Part shown: positions 1 through 11,044 of the stretch, in pieces
How the letters are laid out: each line of letters opens with the position of its first letter
Position numbering within the stretch: position 1 is the stretch's first letter
NCBI RefSeq assembly: GCF_011751745.2
Contig: NZ_CP061170.1
Location: 1,426,001-1,490,000 of the forward strand
Direction of reading: 5' to 3'
Source of the DNA: Paramicrobacterium fandaimingii
Lineage (GTDB): Bacteria > Actinomycetota > Actinomycetes > Actinomycetales > Microbacteriaceae
DNA: 64,000 nucleotides
Program-made: the position numbers and the translations under genes
The notes under the pieces: model-generated
What the model saw: the letters and a program-made list of their open reading frames with translations, nothing else
Database searches by the model: none
What the model was told of the DNA's origin: nothing

Positions 1-384
1 CAGGTGTTCGATGTCGAAGATCGCCTCAGTCCGTACCAGCAGTTCACAGACAAGCCGGTGGGAACGTATTGGTGCACGTCGAGCATCCAGTCTTCGGCAA
101 ACGGAGATTTCTCTGTGAGCGTCGGCACGCAGTTTGCCCACGTCAAGTGGTTTCGGGGGCGCGACACGAAACGACGCCTCACGTCGCGTTGCCCCGACCC
201 GACGTGCTGCCGAGAGCCGGACGCCGAGGCAGCAGAGCACTGGAACGGTCAGGCGTGGCCGAGCGCGCGCCTGAATTCTTCGTTGCTCGCCGCCATGCCT
301 GACGGGTCGACGAGCGGAATCGACAAGGTCGAGGTCTATGAATTCCTCGACCGTCACGCCGGATCGCACAGCGCGCACACGTAG
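1..384 (+). CDS. Partial hypothetical protein, 3' end of an unrecognised gene
   Basis: A plus-strand frame is open from the window edge to TAG at 382-384, which is followed directly by a second TAG. About three quarters of its third codon positions are G or C, which supports real coding. The visible protein is about 127 residues and contains W, C and aromatic residues in a globular-looking mix (for example KPVGTYWCTSSIQ), with no motif I recognise. The true start lies outside the window. The opposite strand also carries a long open frame here, so the strand is not certain. No function is proposed. Confidence 0.4.
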   Translation, partial: QVFDVEDRLSPYQQFTDKPVGTYWCTSSIQSSANGDFSVSVGTQFAHVKWFRGRDTKRRLTSRCPDPTCCREPDAEAAEHWNGQAWPSARLNSSLLAAMPDGSTSGIDKVEVYEFLDRHAGSHSAHT

Positions 385-445
385 TAGATGCAGCCGGGGC
401 GTTGGCGGCGCCGCTTCGAGCCTTTGTGCGCATCGAGGCGTGGAG

Positions 446-451
446 TATCGT
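446..451 (+). promoter_or_regulatory. -10 box of a probable leaderless promoter for the G6PDH gene
   Basis: TATCGT lies 7 bases before the ATG at 459 and no Shine-Dalgarno-like sequence is present, so transcription would start at or next to the start codon. The same layout recurs elsewhere in this window. Confidence 0.5.
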
Positions 452-458
452 CGCCCCT

Positions 459-1829
459 ATGACAAAGCCTACGACTCTCTTTCTTCTTGGTGGGAGCGGC
501 GATCTCAGCGCACGTCTGCTGATGCCCGCGCTCGGTCAATTGCTCACAGAGCACTCGGATCGACGAGTCACGCTTGTGGGCGTCGGTAGCGATTCGCTGA
601 CAGACGAACAGTGGAAGAATCGGGTCACGGAGTCGTTTCAGACGACGGAATCGACCGGTGTCTCCGTTGACGCGCTCCTGAAGGAGACAACCTACGTTAC
701 GGCCGATGTCACGGACGCACAGGCGCTTTCCGACCTTCTGGGGCGTTCAAACGATGCCCCGGCAATTTACTTCGCGCTCCCGCCTCAGGTGACGGAGAAA
801 GCGTGTGCCGCATTGGAATCTGTCGACCTTCCGGAGGGCACGGTGCTGGCGATGGAAAAGCCCTTCGGCGTCGACGCCGAATCGGCTCGGCGGCTCAATG
901 AGCAGCTGCAGCGACTTGTTCCCGAAGATCAGATTCATCGGGTCGACCACTTTCTCGGTCGCTCGACGGTGCTCAACTTGCTGGGGCTGCGGTTTGCCAA
1001 CCGAGTGTTTGAGCCGCTGTGGAACCGCGAGCACATCGAGAGCGTCGCCATTGTCTACGATGAGCAACTGGGTCTCGAAGGGAGAGCAGGGTACTACGAC
1101 CACGCCGGCGCCCTCGTCGACATGATTCAGAGTCACCTGCTTCAGGTGCTGTCGATCTTCGCGATGGAAGCGCCATATTCGACGGATGCTGTCGACCTTC
1201 GCGCCGCGAAGTCAGCGGTGCTCCGGGCAACGCGCGTTCGCGATAATGACCCGACCACCTGGAGCCATCGCGCGCGGTACACCGAGGGGACCGTCGCGGA
1301 CCGACACTTCCCGTCGTATGCAGACGAGCCTGATGTGCACCCGGAATGGAAAACCGAGACGCTCGCGCAGGTGACGTTCGACATCGACAATTGGCGGTGG
1401 GCTGGAGTTCCGTTCACCCTGCGCTCAGGGAAGGCGATAGGCGTGCGCCGCCGCGAGATTCTTGTGACGTTCAAGGCGGCTCCGCACATTCCCGTCGGCC
1501 TGACCGGAAGCTCGGAGCCCGATGTACTGCGCATCGCCCTCGGGCCAGACGAGATGTCGCTCGCGATGAATGTGAACGGCCCCGGAGACCCGTGGGAGCT
1601 CGACAGGGCAGAACTGACGGCGACGTTCGGCGAAGGGCAGCTCAAGGCCTACGGCGAAGTGCTGGAAAGCATGCTCGATGGCGATCCGTCGCTGTCGGTG
1701 CGGGGCGATGCCGCAGAGCAGATGTGGCGCATCGTCGATCCGATTATCGAAGCATGGCGAACCGACGCGGTTCCCCTCGACGAATACGAGACCGGCTCGC
1801 TTGGTCCAGCAAGCTGGCCGCCGGCGTGA
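459..1829 (+). CDS. zwf: Glucose-6-phosphate dehydrogenase (divergent paralogue)
   Basis: Expected to oxidise glucose 6-phosphate to 6-phosphogluconolactone with NAD(P)+ in the cytosol, the entry to the oxidative pentose phosphate pathway. The protein is 456 residues, a little shorter than typical 480-510 residue enzymes. The N-terminal nucleotide-binding motif is GGSGDL (residues 11-16; usual form GASGDL). EKPFG is near residue 133. The active-site segment reads RVDHFLGR near residue 161, where the family normally has RIDHYLGK; the catalytic Asp-His pair is kept but the substrate-binding Lys is Arg. ATG 459 was chosen because it gives the normal N-terminus and sits 7 bases after a TAnnnT box. 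No opcA, tal or gnd lies beside it, so this may be a second copy with altered activity. The family assignment is firm; the substrate is less so. Confidence 0.85.
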   Translation: MTKPTTLFLLGGSGDLSARLLMPALGQLLTEHSDRRVTLVGVGSDSLTDEQWKNRVTESFQTTESTGVSVDALLKETTYVTADVTDAQALSDLLGRSNDAPAIYFALPPQVTEKACAALESVDLPEGTVLAMEKPFGVDAESARRLNEQLQRLVPEDQIHRVDHFLGRSTVLNLLGLRFANRVFEPLWNREHIESVAIVYDEQLGLEGRAGYYDHAGALVDMIQSHLLQVLSIFAMEAPYSTDAVDLRAAKSAVLRATRVRDNDPTTWSHRARYTEGTVADRHFPSYADEPDVHPEWKTETLAQVTFDIDNWRWAGVPFTLRSGKAIGVRRREILVTFKAAPHIPVGLTGSSEPDVLRIALGPDEMSLAMNVNGPGDPWELDRAELTATFGEGQLKAYGEVLESMLDGDPSLSVRGDAAEQMWRIVDPIIEAWRTDAVPLDEYETGSLGPASWPPA

Positions 1830-1852
1830 CGTGCGGCCAAGCCGCGGTGCCG

Positions 1853-2380
1853 TCAGGCCCCGCGAATCTCGCGCTCAGCGGTGGGCGATGAGAGCAGCTG
1901 TGGATCCACATAATCTGGGTCGTGGCGCTGTGGGTCCGCCCAGGTGGCGATTGTCGTCAACTCGACATCGACCTGGCTGCGTTCCTCGTCATCACGGGGC
2001 ACAGGTCGGATCATCGTGCGCAGACCGCTGTCGCGCGGCGCTGGTGTGACAGCGGGTTCAGCCTGCTCGGGAGCTGTCACCGCGGGAGCGTCAGACTCGA
2101 CGTCGGCCGAGCGTTGCTCCGCGCCGACGAACACCTTCGTGATGTCTTTGGCGAGGAGAATTGTGGACATCGATGAGAAGATCGCGTCGTCCGATGCCTT
2201 CTCGGGGTCTCTGCGCACCAGAGCCCACGCGCCGTCGACGCCCATGAACTCTTCGAGTCGCTGATGCACGGCGTCAAACAACCGCTCTTCATCGAGCGCG
2301 TTCGAATCCCCGCTCGTCGGCTCCGGGAGCGCCGCGGGCGCGGTGCTTACCTTGCGGTGGCGACGGCGTAATCCGAACAT
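1853..2380 (-). CDS. Hypothetical acidic protein
   Basis: A 175-residue soluble protein I do not recognise. It starts with a short basic segment (MFGLRRRHRK), followed by a Pro/Ala-rich linker, a predicted helical core (residues ~30-90, including LFDAVHQRLEEFMG and DAIFSSMSTILLAKDITKVFVG), and an acidic, proline-rich tail. There is no signal peptide or membrane segment. ATG at 2380 was chosen because a purine-rich ribosome site (GGAAGAAG) precedes it; upstream in-frame starts lack one. It converges on the G6PDH gene with 23 bases between stop codons. Codon use is like its neighbours, so the gene is probably real. Confidence 0.7.
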   Translation of the reverse strand: MFGLRRRHRKVSTAPAALPEPTSGDSNALDEERLFDAVHQRLEEFMGVDGAWALVRRDPEKASDDAIFSSMSTILLAKDITKVFVGAEQRSADVESDAPAVTAPEQAEPAVTPAPRDSGLRTMIRPVPRDDEERSQVDVELTTIATWADPQRHDPDYVDPQLLSSPTAEREIRGA

Positions 2381-2501
2381 GATCACTTCTTCCAGGATTG
2401 ACTCCAAAGGCGTTACAAGTCTCACCCACGAATGCCCGGAATGACGCGGGACACGCCGACCTGCCACCCCTTCGGGGGATGCGGCTCGGTGCCGATGTGC
2501 G

Positions 2502-2786
2502 TCAGATGCTCAGCGTCACCTTGCGGGACTTCGCAGCCTTCTTCTCTGCCTTCTTCTCAGCCTTGGAACGCTCGTCATCGTCTGGGTCATATTCGCCCGC
2601 AGCGATCTGTCTCTTCGTCTCGGCGTCCTGAGCGACGACCCCGAACGTCAGGGCGACCGAACTCAGCCACCCGAGCCAGAGAAGGAGCAACCGCCAATCA
2701 CGTCGGCTGTCGCGTGTTGCCTGAAAGAGACTCCAGCCGCTGAAGATCGATCCGAGCACACTTGTGTTGAGGAGGTACTTGCGCAT
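2502..2786 (-). CDS. Small membrane protein
   Basis: A 94-residue protein with two hydrophobic stretches (around LLNTSVLGSIFSGWSLF and LLLLWLGWLSSVALTFGVVA) and a highly charged C-terminal tail rich in Lys, Glu and Ala (SKAEKKAEKKAAKS) that probably lies in the cytosol as a helix. ATG 2786 was preferred over ATG 2792 because the AAAGGG ribosome site is properly spaced only from the inner one. No family is recognised. It is divergent from otsA, with about 190 bases between the two start codons. Confidence 0.65.
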   Translation of the reverse strand: MRKYLLNTSVLGSIFSGWSLFQATRDSRRDWRLLLLWLGWLSSVALTFGVVAQDAETKRQIAAGEYDPDDDERSKAEKKAEKKAAKSRKVTLSI

Positions 2787-2932
2787 TCGCATCCCTTTCT
2801 GCCTCGGTTTGCCGCCCTGGCTTTCCACCTCAAGCCTACGGTGCAACGGCGCTTCAATCGACTCTCACTCGCGCGAAACGTCGATGGCGGGCCTGGCGAT
2901 CTCGAGTGCGCTGCCTTCGCGGGGTGCGCTGA

Positions 2933-2938
2933 TACTCT
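2933..2938 (+). promoter_or_regulatory. Possible -10 box for otsAB
   Basis: TACTCT lies 40 bases before the otsA start in the otsA/small-membrane-protein intergenic region. It fits the TAnnnT consensus, but I see no clear -35 at the usual spacing, so the call is tentative. Confidence 0.35.
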
Positions 2939-2978
2939 GGTGAAACACCAGACCGCCAGGTCGGGAGAGGGGCGCATC

Positions 2979-4481
2979 GTGGCTTCACAATCTCGAAAGT
3001 CTGCGGCATTCGATTTCGTCGTTGTGGCAAATCGGCTGCCTGTTGACTCCGTGACAGGTCCCGATGGCTCGCAGATGTGGCGGCTGTCGCCCGGAGGGCT
3101 CGTCACAGCCCTCGAGCCCGTGATGCGCGGCGTTGACGGGGCTTGGATCGGGTGGCCCGGTGCGGCGGATACCGTCGTTGAACCGTTTGAGCACGATGGA
3201 ATAAAAATGGAGCCCGTCGAGCTCTCAGAACTCGACGTCGAGTATTACTACGAAGGTTTTTCGAACGACACGCTTTGGCCGCTCTACCACGACGTCATCT
3301 CGCAGCCGACCTATCACCGTGAGTGGTGGGAAGCCTATCGCGAGGTCAACCGGCGTTTTGCCGATCGGGCGATCGCGATCGCCGCGCCGGGGGCGACCGT
3401 GTGGGTGCATGACTATCAGTTGCAGCTCGTCCCGGGCATGCTGCGTGAAGCGCGGCCCGACCTGACAATCGGCTTCTTCAATCACATTCCGTTTCCGGCA
3501 TACGGTCTTTTCGCGCAGCTGCCCTGGCGCAAGCAGATCGTCCGTGGGCTTCTCGGGGCCGACGTGATCGGCTTTCAGCGCTCGGCCGATGCCGGCAACT
3601 TCTCGCGTGCCGTTCGTCGCATCTTCGGCTTCGAGACGAAGGGAACTCGAATCTGGGTTCCCGAAGACACCTCGAAGGACGAGGTAGCCGGATCGCCGCC
3701 CTCGCGCAAGGGACTTCCGGTGCGCAGGGTGGTTGCTCGGCACTTCCCGATCTCCATCGACTCAGCCTCATATGCACGGCTGGCCGAGGATCCCGCCGTC
3801 ATCGCCCGGTCGCAGCAGATTCGCAAAGACCTCGGGAACCCGAAGACGATCATGCTTGGCGTCGACCGTCTCGACTACACGAAAGGCATCAGGCACCGCC
3901 TGAAGGCCTATGGCGAGCTGCTTCGCGAGGGGCGCATCGATGTGGAGTCGACAACGCTGATTCAAGTGGCCAGCCCGAGCCGTGAGCGTGTCGATGCGTA
4001 CATCGCCCTTCGCGATCAGATCGAGGGAACCGTCGGTCGCATCAACGGCGACTTCGGCACAATCGGCCACTCTGCCGTCGTCTATATGCATCATGGGTAT
4101 CCGCGCGAAGAGATGGTTGCCCTCTACCTGGCGTCCGACGTGATGCTCGTCACGTCGCTGCGTGACGGGATGAACCTGGTGGCGAAGGAGTATGTGGCCG
4201 TTCGCGCAGACAACGACGGCATCCTCGTTCTCAGTGAGTTCACGGGCGCCGCAGACGATCTGAAGCAGGCGCTCCTGATCAACCCGCACGATATCGACGG
4301 TGTGAAAGACACAATGATCAGCGCCATCGACATGTCGACGGCGGAGCGCAGACGGCGCATGCGCGCTTTGCGTCGGCGCGTCCTTGAGAACGACGTGGCG
4401 AAATGGTCAGCTGCGTTTCTCGACGAACTTCAGCACAACTCAACCGCAAAGCGCGGGATTGCGAACGGAGGCGCATCATGA
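2979..4481 (+). CDS. otsA: Trehalose-6-phosphate synthase
   Basis: A GT20-family glycosyltransferase that joins UDP-glucose (or another NDP-glucose) to glucose 6-phosphate to make trehalose 6-phosphate, a stress-protectant precursor. The 500-residue length is typical. Visible motifs are VVVANRLPV at the N-terminus, HIPFPAYGLFAQLPWR for acceptor binding, GVDRLDYTKGI for the donor site, and SLRDGMNLVAKEY near the C-terminus. GTG 2979 was chosen because GGGAGAGG lies upstream and the usual N-terminus follows. Its stop overlaps the otsB start (ATGA), so the two are translationally coupled. With otsB it forms the complete OtsAB route. Confidence 0.95.
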   Translation: MASQSRKSAAFDFVVVANRLPVDSVTGPDGSQMWRLSPGGLVTALEPVMRGVDGAWIGWPGAADTVVEPFEHDGIKMEPVELSELDVEYYYEGFSNDTLWPLYHDVISQPTYHREWWEAYREVNRRFADRAIAIAAPGATVWVHDYQLQLVPGMLREARPDLTIGFFNHIPFPAYGLFAQLPWRKQIVRGLLGADVIGFQRSADAGNFSRAVRRIFGFETKGTRIWVPEDTSKDEVAGSPPSRKGLPVRRVVARHFPISIDSASYARLAEDPAVIARSQQIRKDLGNPKTIMLGVDRLDYTKGIRHRLKAYGELLREGRIDVESTTLIQVASPSRERVDAYIALRDQIEGTVGRINGDFGTIGHSAVVYMHHGYPREEMVALYLASDVMLVTSLRDGMNLVAKEYVAVRADNDGILVLSEFTGAADDLKQALLINPHDIDGVKDTMISAIDMSTAERRRRMRALRRRVLENDVAKWSAAFLDELQHNSTAKRGIANGGAS

Positions 4482-5287
4482 CTGCACAGGCACATGTTTT
4501 CGACGGAATCCCCGGCCCTCTGCTCGAGGCGCTGCGGTCGCTTGCAAAAACGGCGCAGCTCACCGTCGCACTTGACTTCGACGGCGTTCTCGCCCCGCTC
4601 GTTGACCGCCCGAACGATGCTCGGAGCGACCCGAAGAGCCTACAGGCGATTTCGGACCTCGTTTTGCTCTCTGGCACAACCGTTGCACTGGTCTCGGGGC
4701 GTTCGCTCGAGAGCCTCCGGGCGGTCAGCGGTTCACCGGATGGCGTTCTGCTGATTGGTTCGCACGGTGCAGAATACGATCTTGGCGATGGTCGCGCCGG
4801 CGTCGCGCTGACCGCAGAAGAGAAGCGTGCTCTCACGGAGCTGGAGCGGGCGATCACGGGCGTCGCCTCGCGGCATCCTGAGGCTCGCGTCGAGGGCAAA
4901 CCAGCAGGGTTCGCGCTGCATACGCGAGGGCTGACTCCGGATGCCGCGCAGGCAGCGCAGCGAGACGCATCGCGCACGATCGGTGCAACTCTCCCCGGTG
5001 TCACTCATCGGGCGGGCAAAGACGTTCTTGAGTTCTCTGTCGTCGCCGCGACCAAGGCTGATGCAATGCACCGACTGCGGCTGCACACGACAGCGACCGC
5101 GATGCTCTATGCAGGCGACGACGTCACAGACGAGGATGCCTTCGCAGCTCTCGAGCCGGGAGACCTCTCTGTGAAGGTGGGCGCTGGAGCCACGGTTGCG
5201 CTGCACCGGCTGCACGGCACAGCCGAGGTCGCGCAGATGCTTCGGGTGCTCGCCTCGGATCGCCGCAACCATCTGCTGGGTGCATAA
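4478..5287 (+). CDS. otsB: Trehalose-6-phosphate phosphatase
   Basis: A HAD-superfamily phosphatase that releases trehalose from trehalose 6-phosphate in the cytosol. Motif I is DFDGVLAPL (nucleophile Asp at the start), the lysine region reads HRAGKDVLEFS, and the C-terminal metal-binding motif is GDDVTDEDAF. Its 269-residue length is normal for bacterial OtsB. ATG 4478 overlaps the otsA TGA in an ATGA junction, with GGAG just upstream inside otsA. The next gene, ilvD, has its own promoter box, so the otsAB unit probably ends here. Confidence 0.93.
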   Translation: MTAQAHVFDGIPGPLLEALRSLAKTAQLTVALDFDGVLAPLVDRPNDARSDPKSLQAISDLVLLSGTTVALVSGRSLESLRAVSGSPDGVLLIGSHGAEYDLGDGRAGVALTAEEKRALTELERAITGVASRHPEARVEGKPAGFALHTRGLTPDAAQAAQRDASRTIGATLPGVTHRAGKDVLEFSVVAATKADAMHRLRLHTTATAMLYAGDDVTDEDAFAALEPGDLSVKVGAGATVALHRLHGTAEVAQMLRVLASDRRNHLLGA

Positions 5288-5309
5288 CGCGGGAGTTTGA
5301 CGCACGGCA

Positions 5310-5315
5310 TAGACT
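5310..5315 (+). promoter_or_regulatory. -10 box of a probable leaderless promoter for ilvD
   Basis: TAGACT ends 6 bases before the ilvD ATG at 5322. No ribosome-binding site is visible between them, so the mRNA probably begins at the start codon. Confidence 0.6.
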
Positions 5316-5321
5316 CAAGAC

Positions 5322-7016
5322 ATGTCAGAGATCGACGTGAAACCACGCAGCAGGGTCGTCACAGACGGCATCGAGGCGACAACGAGCCGGGGTATGCTTC
5401 GCGCCGTCGGAATGGGCGACGAAGACTGGGATAAACCCCAGATCGGCATCGCGTCGTCGTGGAACGAGATTACGCCGTGCAACCTGTCGCTCGACCGCCT
5501 CGCGCAGGGAGCGAAGGAAGGCGTGCATTCCGGCGGAGGGTATCCGCTGCAATTCGGCACGATCTCCGTCTCTGACGGCATCTCGATGGGGCATGAGGGG
5601 ATGCACTTCTCGCTCGTCTCCCGCGAGGTCATCGCCGACTCCGTCGAGACCGTCGTCATGGCTGAGCGTCTCGACGGAACCGTTCTTCTCGCAGGGTGCG
5701 ACAAGTCCCTTCCGGGGATGCTGATGTCTGCGGCTCGCCTTGACCTTGCGTCGGTTTTTCTCTATGCCGGGTCGATCGCCCCGGGGTGGGTCAAGCTCTC
5801 GGACGGCACGGAGAAGGACGTCACGATCATCGACTCCTTCGAGGGCGTCGGAGCCTGCAAGGCCGGAACGATGAGCGAAGAAGATCTGGGGCGCATCGAG
5901 TGCGCGATCGCCCCGGGCGAGGGTGCCTGCGGCGGCATGTACACGGCGAACACGATGGCCTCTGTTGCCGAGGCCCTTGGCATGAGCCTTCCCGGCTCCG
6001 CAGCGCCGCCGTCTGCCGATCGCCGCCGCGACTATTTCGCGCATCGTTCGGGCGAAGCCGTCGTGGGCATGCTGCGCAAGGGAATCACCGCTCGCGACAT
6101 CCTGACGAAGGAAGCGTTCGAGAACGCCATCGCCGTGGCGATGGCCTTCGGCGGTTCGACGAACGTGATTCTGCACCTGCTCGCCATCGCGCACGAGGCT
6201 GATGTCGATCTGACAATCGATGACTTCAACCGCATCGGCGACACCGTTCCGCACATCGGCGATCTCAAGCCGTTCGGCAAATACGTCATGAACGATGTCG
6301 ACAGGCACGGGGGAGTGCCCGTCGTGATGAAGGCTCTGCTTGACGCCGGCCTGATCCACGGCGACTGCCTCACGGTCACGGGCAAGACAGTTGCAGAGAA
6401 CCTCGCGGAGATCAACCCCGAGCCGCTCGACGGCGAGGTTCTTCACACCCTCGACAACCCGATTCATCCGACCGGGGGCATCACCGTGCTCAAGGGAACG
6501 ATGGCCCCGGGCGGCGCCGTCGTGAAGACTGCCGGTTTCGACTTTGAGGTATTCGAAGGGCCTGCCCGCGTGTTCGAGAGGGAGCGCGCGGCAATGGACG
6601 CCCTGACCGAGGGGCAGATCTCTGCGGGCGACGTCATCATCATTCGGTACGAAGGCCCAAAGGGCGGTCCGGGAATGCGAGAAATGCTCGCCATCACGGG
6701 GGCCATCAAGGGCGCGGGACTGGGAAAAGATGTATTACTATTGACGGACGGTCGATTCTCAGGCGGCACAACCGGCCTGTGCATCGGCCACATAGCTCCC
6801 GAAGCGGTGGACGCAGGTCCGATCGCATTCGTGCGCGATGGTGATCTGATACGGGTCGATATCGCAGCTCGCTCACTTGATCTACTGGTCGACGATGCAG
6901 AGCTTGCGGCCCGCCGTGACGGCTGGGCACCGCTTCCTCCCCGCTACACCCGCGGCGTTCTCGCAAAATACTCCAAACTCGTGCGCTCTGCGTCAGAGGG
7001 CGCCGTCACGGGGTAG
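5322..7016 (+). CDS. ilvD: Dihydroxy-acid dehydratase
   Basis: An Fe-S enzyme that dehydrates 2,3-dihydroxy-isovalerate and 2,3-dihydroxy-3-methylvalerate to the 2-oxo acids, the third common step of valine and isoleucine synthesis. The 564-residue length is typical. Cluster-ligand cysteines are visible in [11 protein letters not shown] (near residue 126) and [14 protein letters not shown] (near residue 200). [15 protein letters not shown] and the C-terminal [20 protein letters not shown] are characteristic. The start has no ribosome site but a TAGACT box 6 bases upstream, suggesting leaderless expression. ilvB follows after 41 bases, so ilvD probably heads an ilvDBNC transcript. Confidence 0.96.
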   Translation: MSEIDVKPRSRVVTDGIEATTSRGMLRAVGMGDEDWDKPQIGIASSWNEITPCNLSLDRLAQGAKEGVHSGGGYPLQFGTISVSDGISMGHEGMHFSLVSREVIADSVETVVMAERLDGTVLLAGCDKSLPGMLMSAARLDLASVFLYAGSIAPGWVKLSDGTEKDVTIIDSFEGVGACKAGTMSEEDLGRIECAIAPGEGACGGMYTANTMASVAEALGMSLPGSAAPPSADRRRDYFAHRSGEAVVGMLRKGITARDILTKEAFENAIAVAMAFGGSTNVILHLLAIAHEADVDLTIDDFNRIGDTVPHIGDLKPFGKYVMNDVDRHGGVPVVMKALLDAGLIHGDCLTVTGKTVAENLAEINPEPLDGEVLHTLDNPIHPTGGITVLKGTMAPGGAVVKTAGFDFEVFEGPARVFERERAAMDALTEGQISAGDVIIIRYEGPKGGPGMREMLAITGAIKGAGLGKDVLLLTDGRFSGGTTGLCIGHIAPEAVDAGPIAFVRDGDLIRVDIAARSLDLLVDDAELAARRDGWAPLPPRYTRGVLAKYSKLVRSASEGAVTG

Positions 7017-7057
7017 ATACCTCTTTCTGCCGACGATCATCAAGGACACTCATCTCT

Positions 7058-8875
7058 ATGTCACGTGACCCCCAACCGACTCCGCCAACACCCACCCCAT
7101 CGCCTTCTCCCGCGCTCGGCTCGCAGGCTGAGGAGCTCACCGGCGCTGAGGCTGTCGTCCGCACGCTCGAGCTTCTCGGCGTCGACGACATCTTCGGGCT
7201 GCCGGGAGGCGCAATTCTCCCGGTCTACGACCCCCTCATGGACTCGAAGAAGCTTCGGCACATTCTTGTGCGCCACGAGCAGGGTGCCGGGCACGCTGCG
7301 CAGGGGTACGCGTCGGCAAGCGGCCGGGTCGGAGTGTGCATCGCAACATCCGGCCCCGGTGCGACAAACCTCGTCACGGCAATCGCTGACGCGCACATGG
7401 ACTCGGTCCCTCTGCTCGCGATCACGGGCCAGGTGTTCTCGACCCTCATGGGAACCGACGCGTTCCAAGAGGCAGACATCGTCGGCATCACCATGCCGAT
7501 CACGAAGCACTCGTTCCTTGTGAGAAAGGCAGCTGACGTTCCGGCCGCGATCGCGTCGGCGTACCACATCGCCTCGACGGGACGCCCAGGCCCAGTGCTT
7601 GTCGACATCACAAAGGATGCCCAGCAGGAGCGTGCGCCCTTCTCATGGCCGCCCAAGATCGACCTGCCTGGCTACCGCCCGGTGACGAAGGCGCACGGCA
7701 AGCAGATTCACGCGGCGGCGCAGATGCTCGCTCAGGCGAAGAAACCGGTCTTCTACGTTGGCGGCGGCGTTGTTCGCGCCCAAGCATCAGAAGAGCTGCT
7801 CACCCTGGCTGAAACGACGGGGATCCCCGTCGTCACCACGCTCATGGCACGCGGCGCGTTCCCCGACTCGCACAAGCAGAACTTGGGAATGCCGGGAATG
7901 CACGGCACCGTTCCGGCGGTGCTCGCTCTTCAGGACTCCGACCTGATCGTGTCTCTCGGTGCTCGCTTCGACGATCGCGTGACGGGAAAGACCTCCGAAT
8001 TCGCACCGAATGCCAAGATTGTCCACGTTGACGTCGACCCGGCAGAGATCTCCAAGATCCGCACGGCAGACGTTCCCATCGTCGGCGATGCCAAAGACGT
8101 CATCGTCGATCTGACGTCTGCGTTCACGCAGGCCACGGGTGCAGACGAGCCCGACTACGCCGAGTGGTGGCGCTACCTCGACGGACTGCGCGAGCAGTTC
8201 CCTCTGGGCTATGCGGAGACGACCGATGGACTTCTGTCGCCGCAGAAGGTGATTCAGCGCATCGGAGAGCTCACCGGGCCAGAAGGCATCTACGTCGCCG
8301 GGGTCGGCCAGCATCAGATGTGGGCGGCGCAGTTCATCACGTACGAGCGCCCCAACTCCTGGCTCAACTCGGGCGGTGCCGGCACCATGGGATACTCCGT
8401 GCCCGCGGCCATGGGGGCGAAGGTTGCCGAACCAGACAGGCCGGTGTGGTCGATCGATGGTGACGGATGCTTCCAGATGACAAATCAGGAGCTTGCCACC
8501 TGCACCATCAACAAGATCCCCATCAAGGTGGCGATCATCAACAACTCGTCGCTCGGAATGGTCAAGCAGTGGCAGACGCTGTTCTACGACGGACGCCACT
8601 CGAACACCGAACTCGATACGGGTCACGACTCGGTGCACATTCCCGACTTCGTCAAACTCGCAGACGCATACGGATGCCTCGGCATCCGCGTCACGAAAGA
8701 CGAGGAGATCGACGACGCCATCAAGCTCGCGCTCGAGACAAACGACAGACCTGTCGTCATCGACTTCGTTGTGAGCAAAGACGCCATGGTCTGGCCTATG
8801 GTGCCGCAGGGCGTCAGCAATAGCTACGTGCAGTATGCCCGCGAGCACAGCCCCGAATTCGATGAGGAGGTCTGA
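7058..8875 (+). CDS. ilvB: Acetolactate synthase, large (catalytic) subunit
   Basis: A ThDP-dependent enzyme that condenses two pyruvates to acetolactate, or pyruvate with 2-oxobutyrate, the first committed step of branched-chain amino acid synthesis. At 605 residues it carries a Ser/Pro-rich N-terminal extension of about 25 residues, then [12 protein letters not shown], the catalytic Glu region [15 protein letters not shown], and the ThDP/Mg motif [12 protein letters not shown] with the paired Asn residues (IINN). AAGGA lies upstream of ATG 7058 at a rather long spacing. It partners with the regulatory subunit encoded 2 bases downstream. Confidence 0.96.
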   Translation: MSRDPQPTPPTPTPSPSPALGSQAEELTGAEAVVRTLELLGVDDIFGLPGGAILPVYDPLMDSKKLRHILVRHEQGAGHAAQGYASASGRVGVCIATSGPGATNLVTAIADAHMDSVPLLAITGQVFSTLMGTDAFQEADIVGITMPITKHSFLVRKAADVPAAIASAYHIASTGRPGPVLVDITKDAQQERAPFSWPPKIDLPGYRPVTKAHGKQIHAAAQMLAQAKKPVFYVGGGVVRAQASEELLTLAETTGIPVVTTLMARGAFPDSHKQNLGMPGMHGTVPAVLALQDSDLIVSLGARFDDRVTGKTSEFAPNAKIVHVDVDPAEISKIRTADVPIVGDAKDVIVDLTSAFTQATGADEPDYAEWWRYLDGLREQFPLGYAETTDGLLSPQKVIQRIGELTGPEGIYVAGVGQHQMWAAQFITYERPNSWLNSGGAGTMGYSVPAAMGAKVAEPDRPVWSIDGDGCFQMTNQELATCTINKIPIKVAIINNSSLGMVKQWQTLFYDGRHSNTELDTGHDSVHIPDFVKLADAYGCLGIRVTKDEEIDDAIKLALETNDRPVVIDFVVSKDAMVWPMVPQGVSNSYVQYAREHSPEFDEEV

Positions 8876-8877
8876 CG

Positions 8878-10484
<1,607 letters not shown>

Positions 10485-10496
10485 TCACGCGCAAAG

Positions 10497-10534
10497 CTGA
10501 TGGGCTCCGGTGCTGGTTCACCGGAGCCCATCAG
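10497..10534 (+). terminator. Hairpin terminator after ilvC, no U-tract
   Basis: A perfect 16-bp stem (10497-10512 with 10519-10534) encloses a 6-base loop. No T-run follows. It lies between the ilvC stop and the end of a convergent gene, so it can act for both. Confidence 0.75.
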
Positions 10535-10558
10535 CGTCTGTGAACGCGAAAGCGCTCG

Positions 10559-10936
10559 TCAGTCCTGACGCGTCGAGCTGACCAGAATTCCGCGCTGGGT
10601 GAGCAGCTCGCCAACGGCCTGGTCAACCTCGGTGAACACGTTGTTCGCCCGGGCGACTCCGATTGCTCCGCCCATCGCGCCCGATCCCGTCTCGCGCATC
10701 GGGCGCGCCAGAAGCTGGCCGTTGTGATCGTAGAAGTAGAGCCCATATGCGAAACGCTGTTTCTTCCCCGCGAGAGCGCCAAGGAACATTGTGGCCTTCT
10801 TGCTTCCGCGTGCAACGCTCCACCTCCCACTCGGTTCGACCTCAACGCCGAAACCCTGTGAAGCAAGTGCCTCCCGGATCACTGCTTTTGCCTGCTCTGG
10901 ATCCCCAGAGATGATGTAATCAATCGTCATAGCCAT
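10559..10936 (-). CDS. Hypothetical conserved protein
   Basis: A 125-residue soluble protein without a recognised domain. The sequence alternates beta-like segments (TIDYIISGDPEQAKAVIREAL, GVEVEPSGRWSVARGSKKATMFLG, QRFAYGLYFYDHNGQLLARP) with a Gly/Ala-rich loop (GAMGGAIGVARANNVF) and a C-terminal helix. That resembles a small alpha/beta domain that might bind a ligand, but this is only an impression. ATG 10936 is preferred because AAAGGA sits 8 bases upstream. It converges on ilvC and is divergent from the membrane protein gene at 11045. Confidence 0.7.
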   Translation of the reverse strand: MAMTIDYIISGDPEQAKAVIREALASQGFGVEVEPSGRWSVARGSKKATMFLGALAGKKQRFAYGLYFYDHNGQLLARPMRETGSGAMGGAIGVARANNVFTEVDQAVGELLTQRGILVSSTRQD

Positions 10937-11032
10937 GTGGGCATCCTTTCGTCGGGCAGTTGCGCTCGTCATCGTAGCCGTGACCCGTGCGCGGTGCACA
11001 GGGGGAGTTCTCCCCGTCTGCTGCGACGCGAG

Positions 11033-11038
11033 TACGCT
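11033..11038 (+). promoter_or_regulatory. -10 box of a probable leaderless promoter
   Basis: TACGCT ends 6 bases before ATG 11045 with no ribosome site between, matching the leaderless layout seen at ilvD. Confidence 0.5.
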
Positions 11039-11044
11039 TGAGGC

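Noticed and set aside
5325..6467. Long minus-strand open frame inside ilvD
   Set aside because: It is a mirror of the high-GC third positions of ilvD; several such frames lie opposite strong genes (for example ilvB, leuB, recG) and none has a start signal or recognisable domain.
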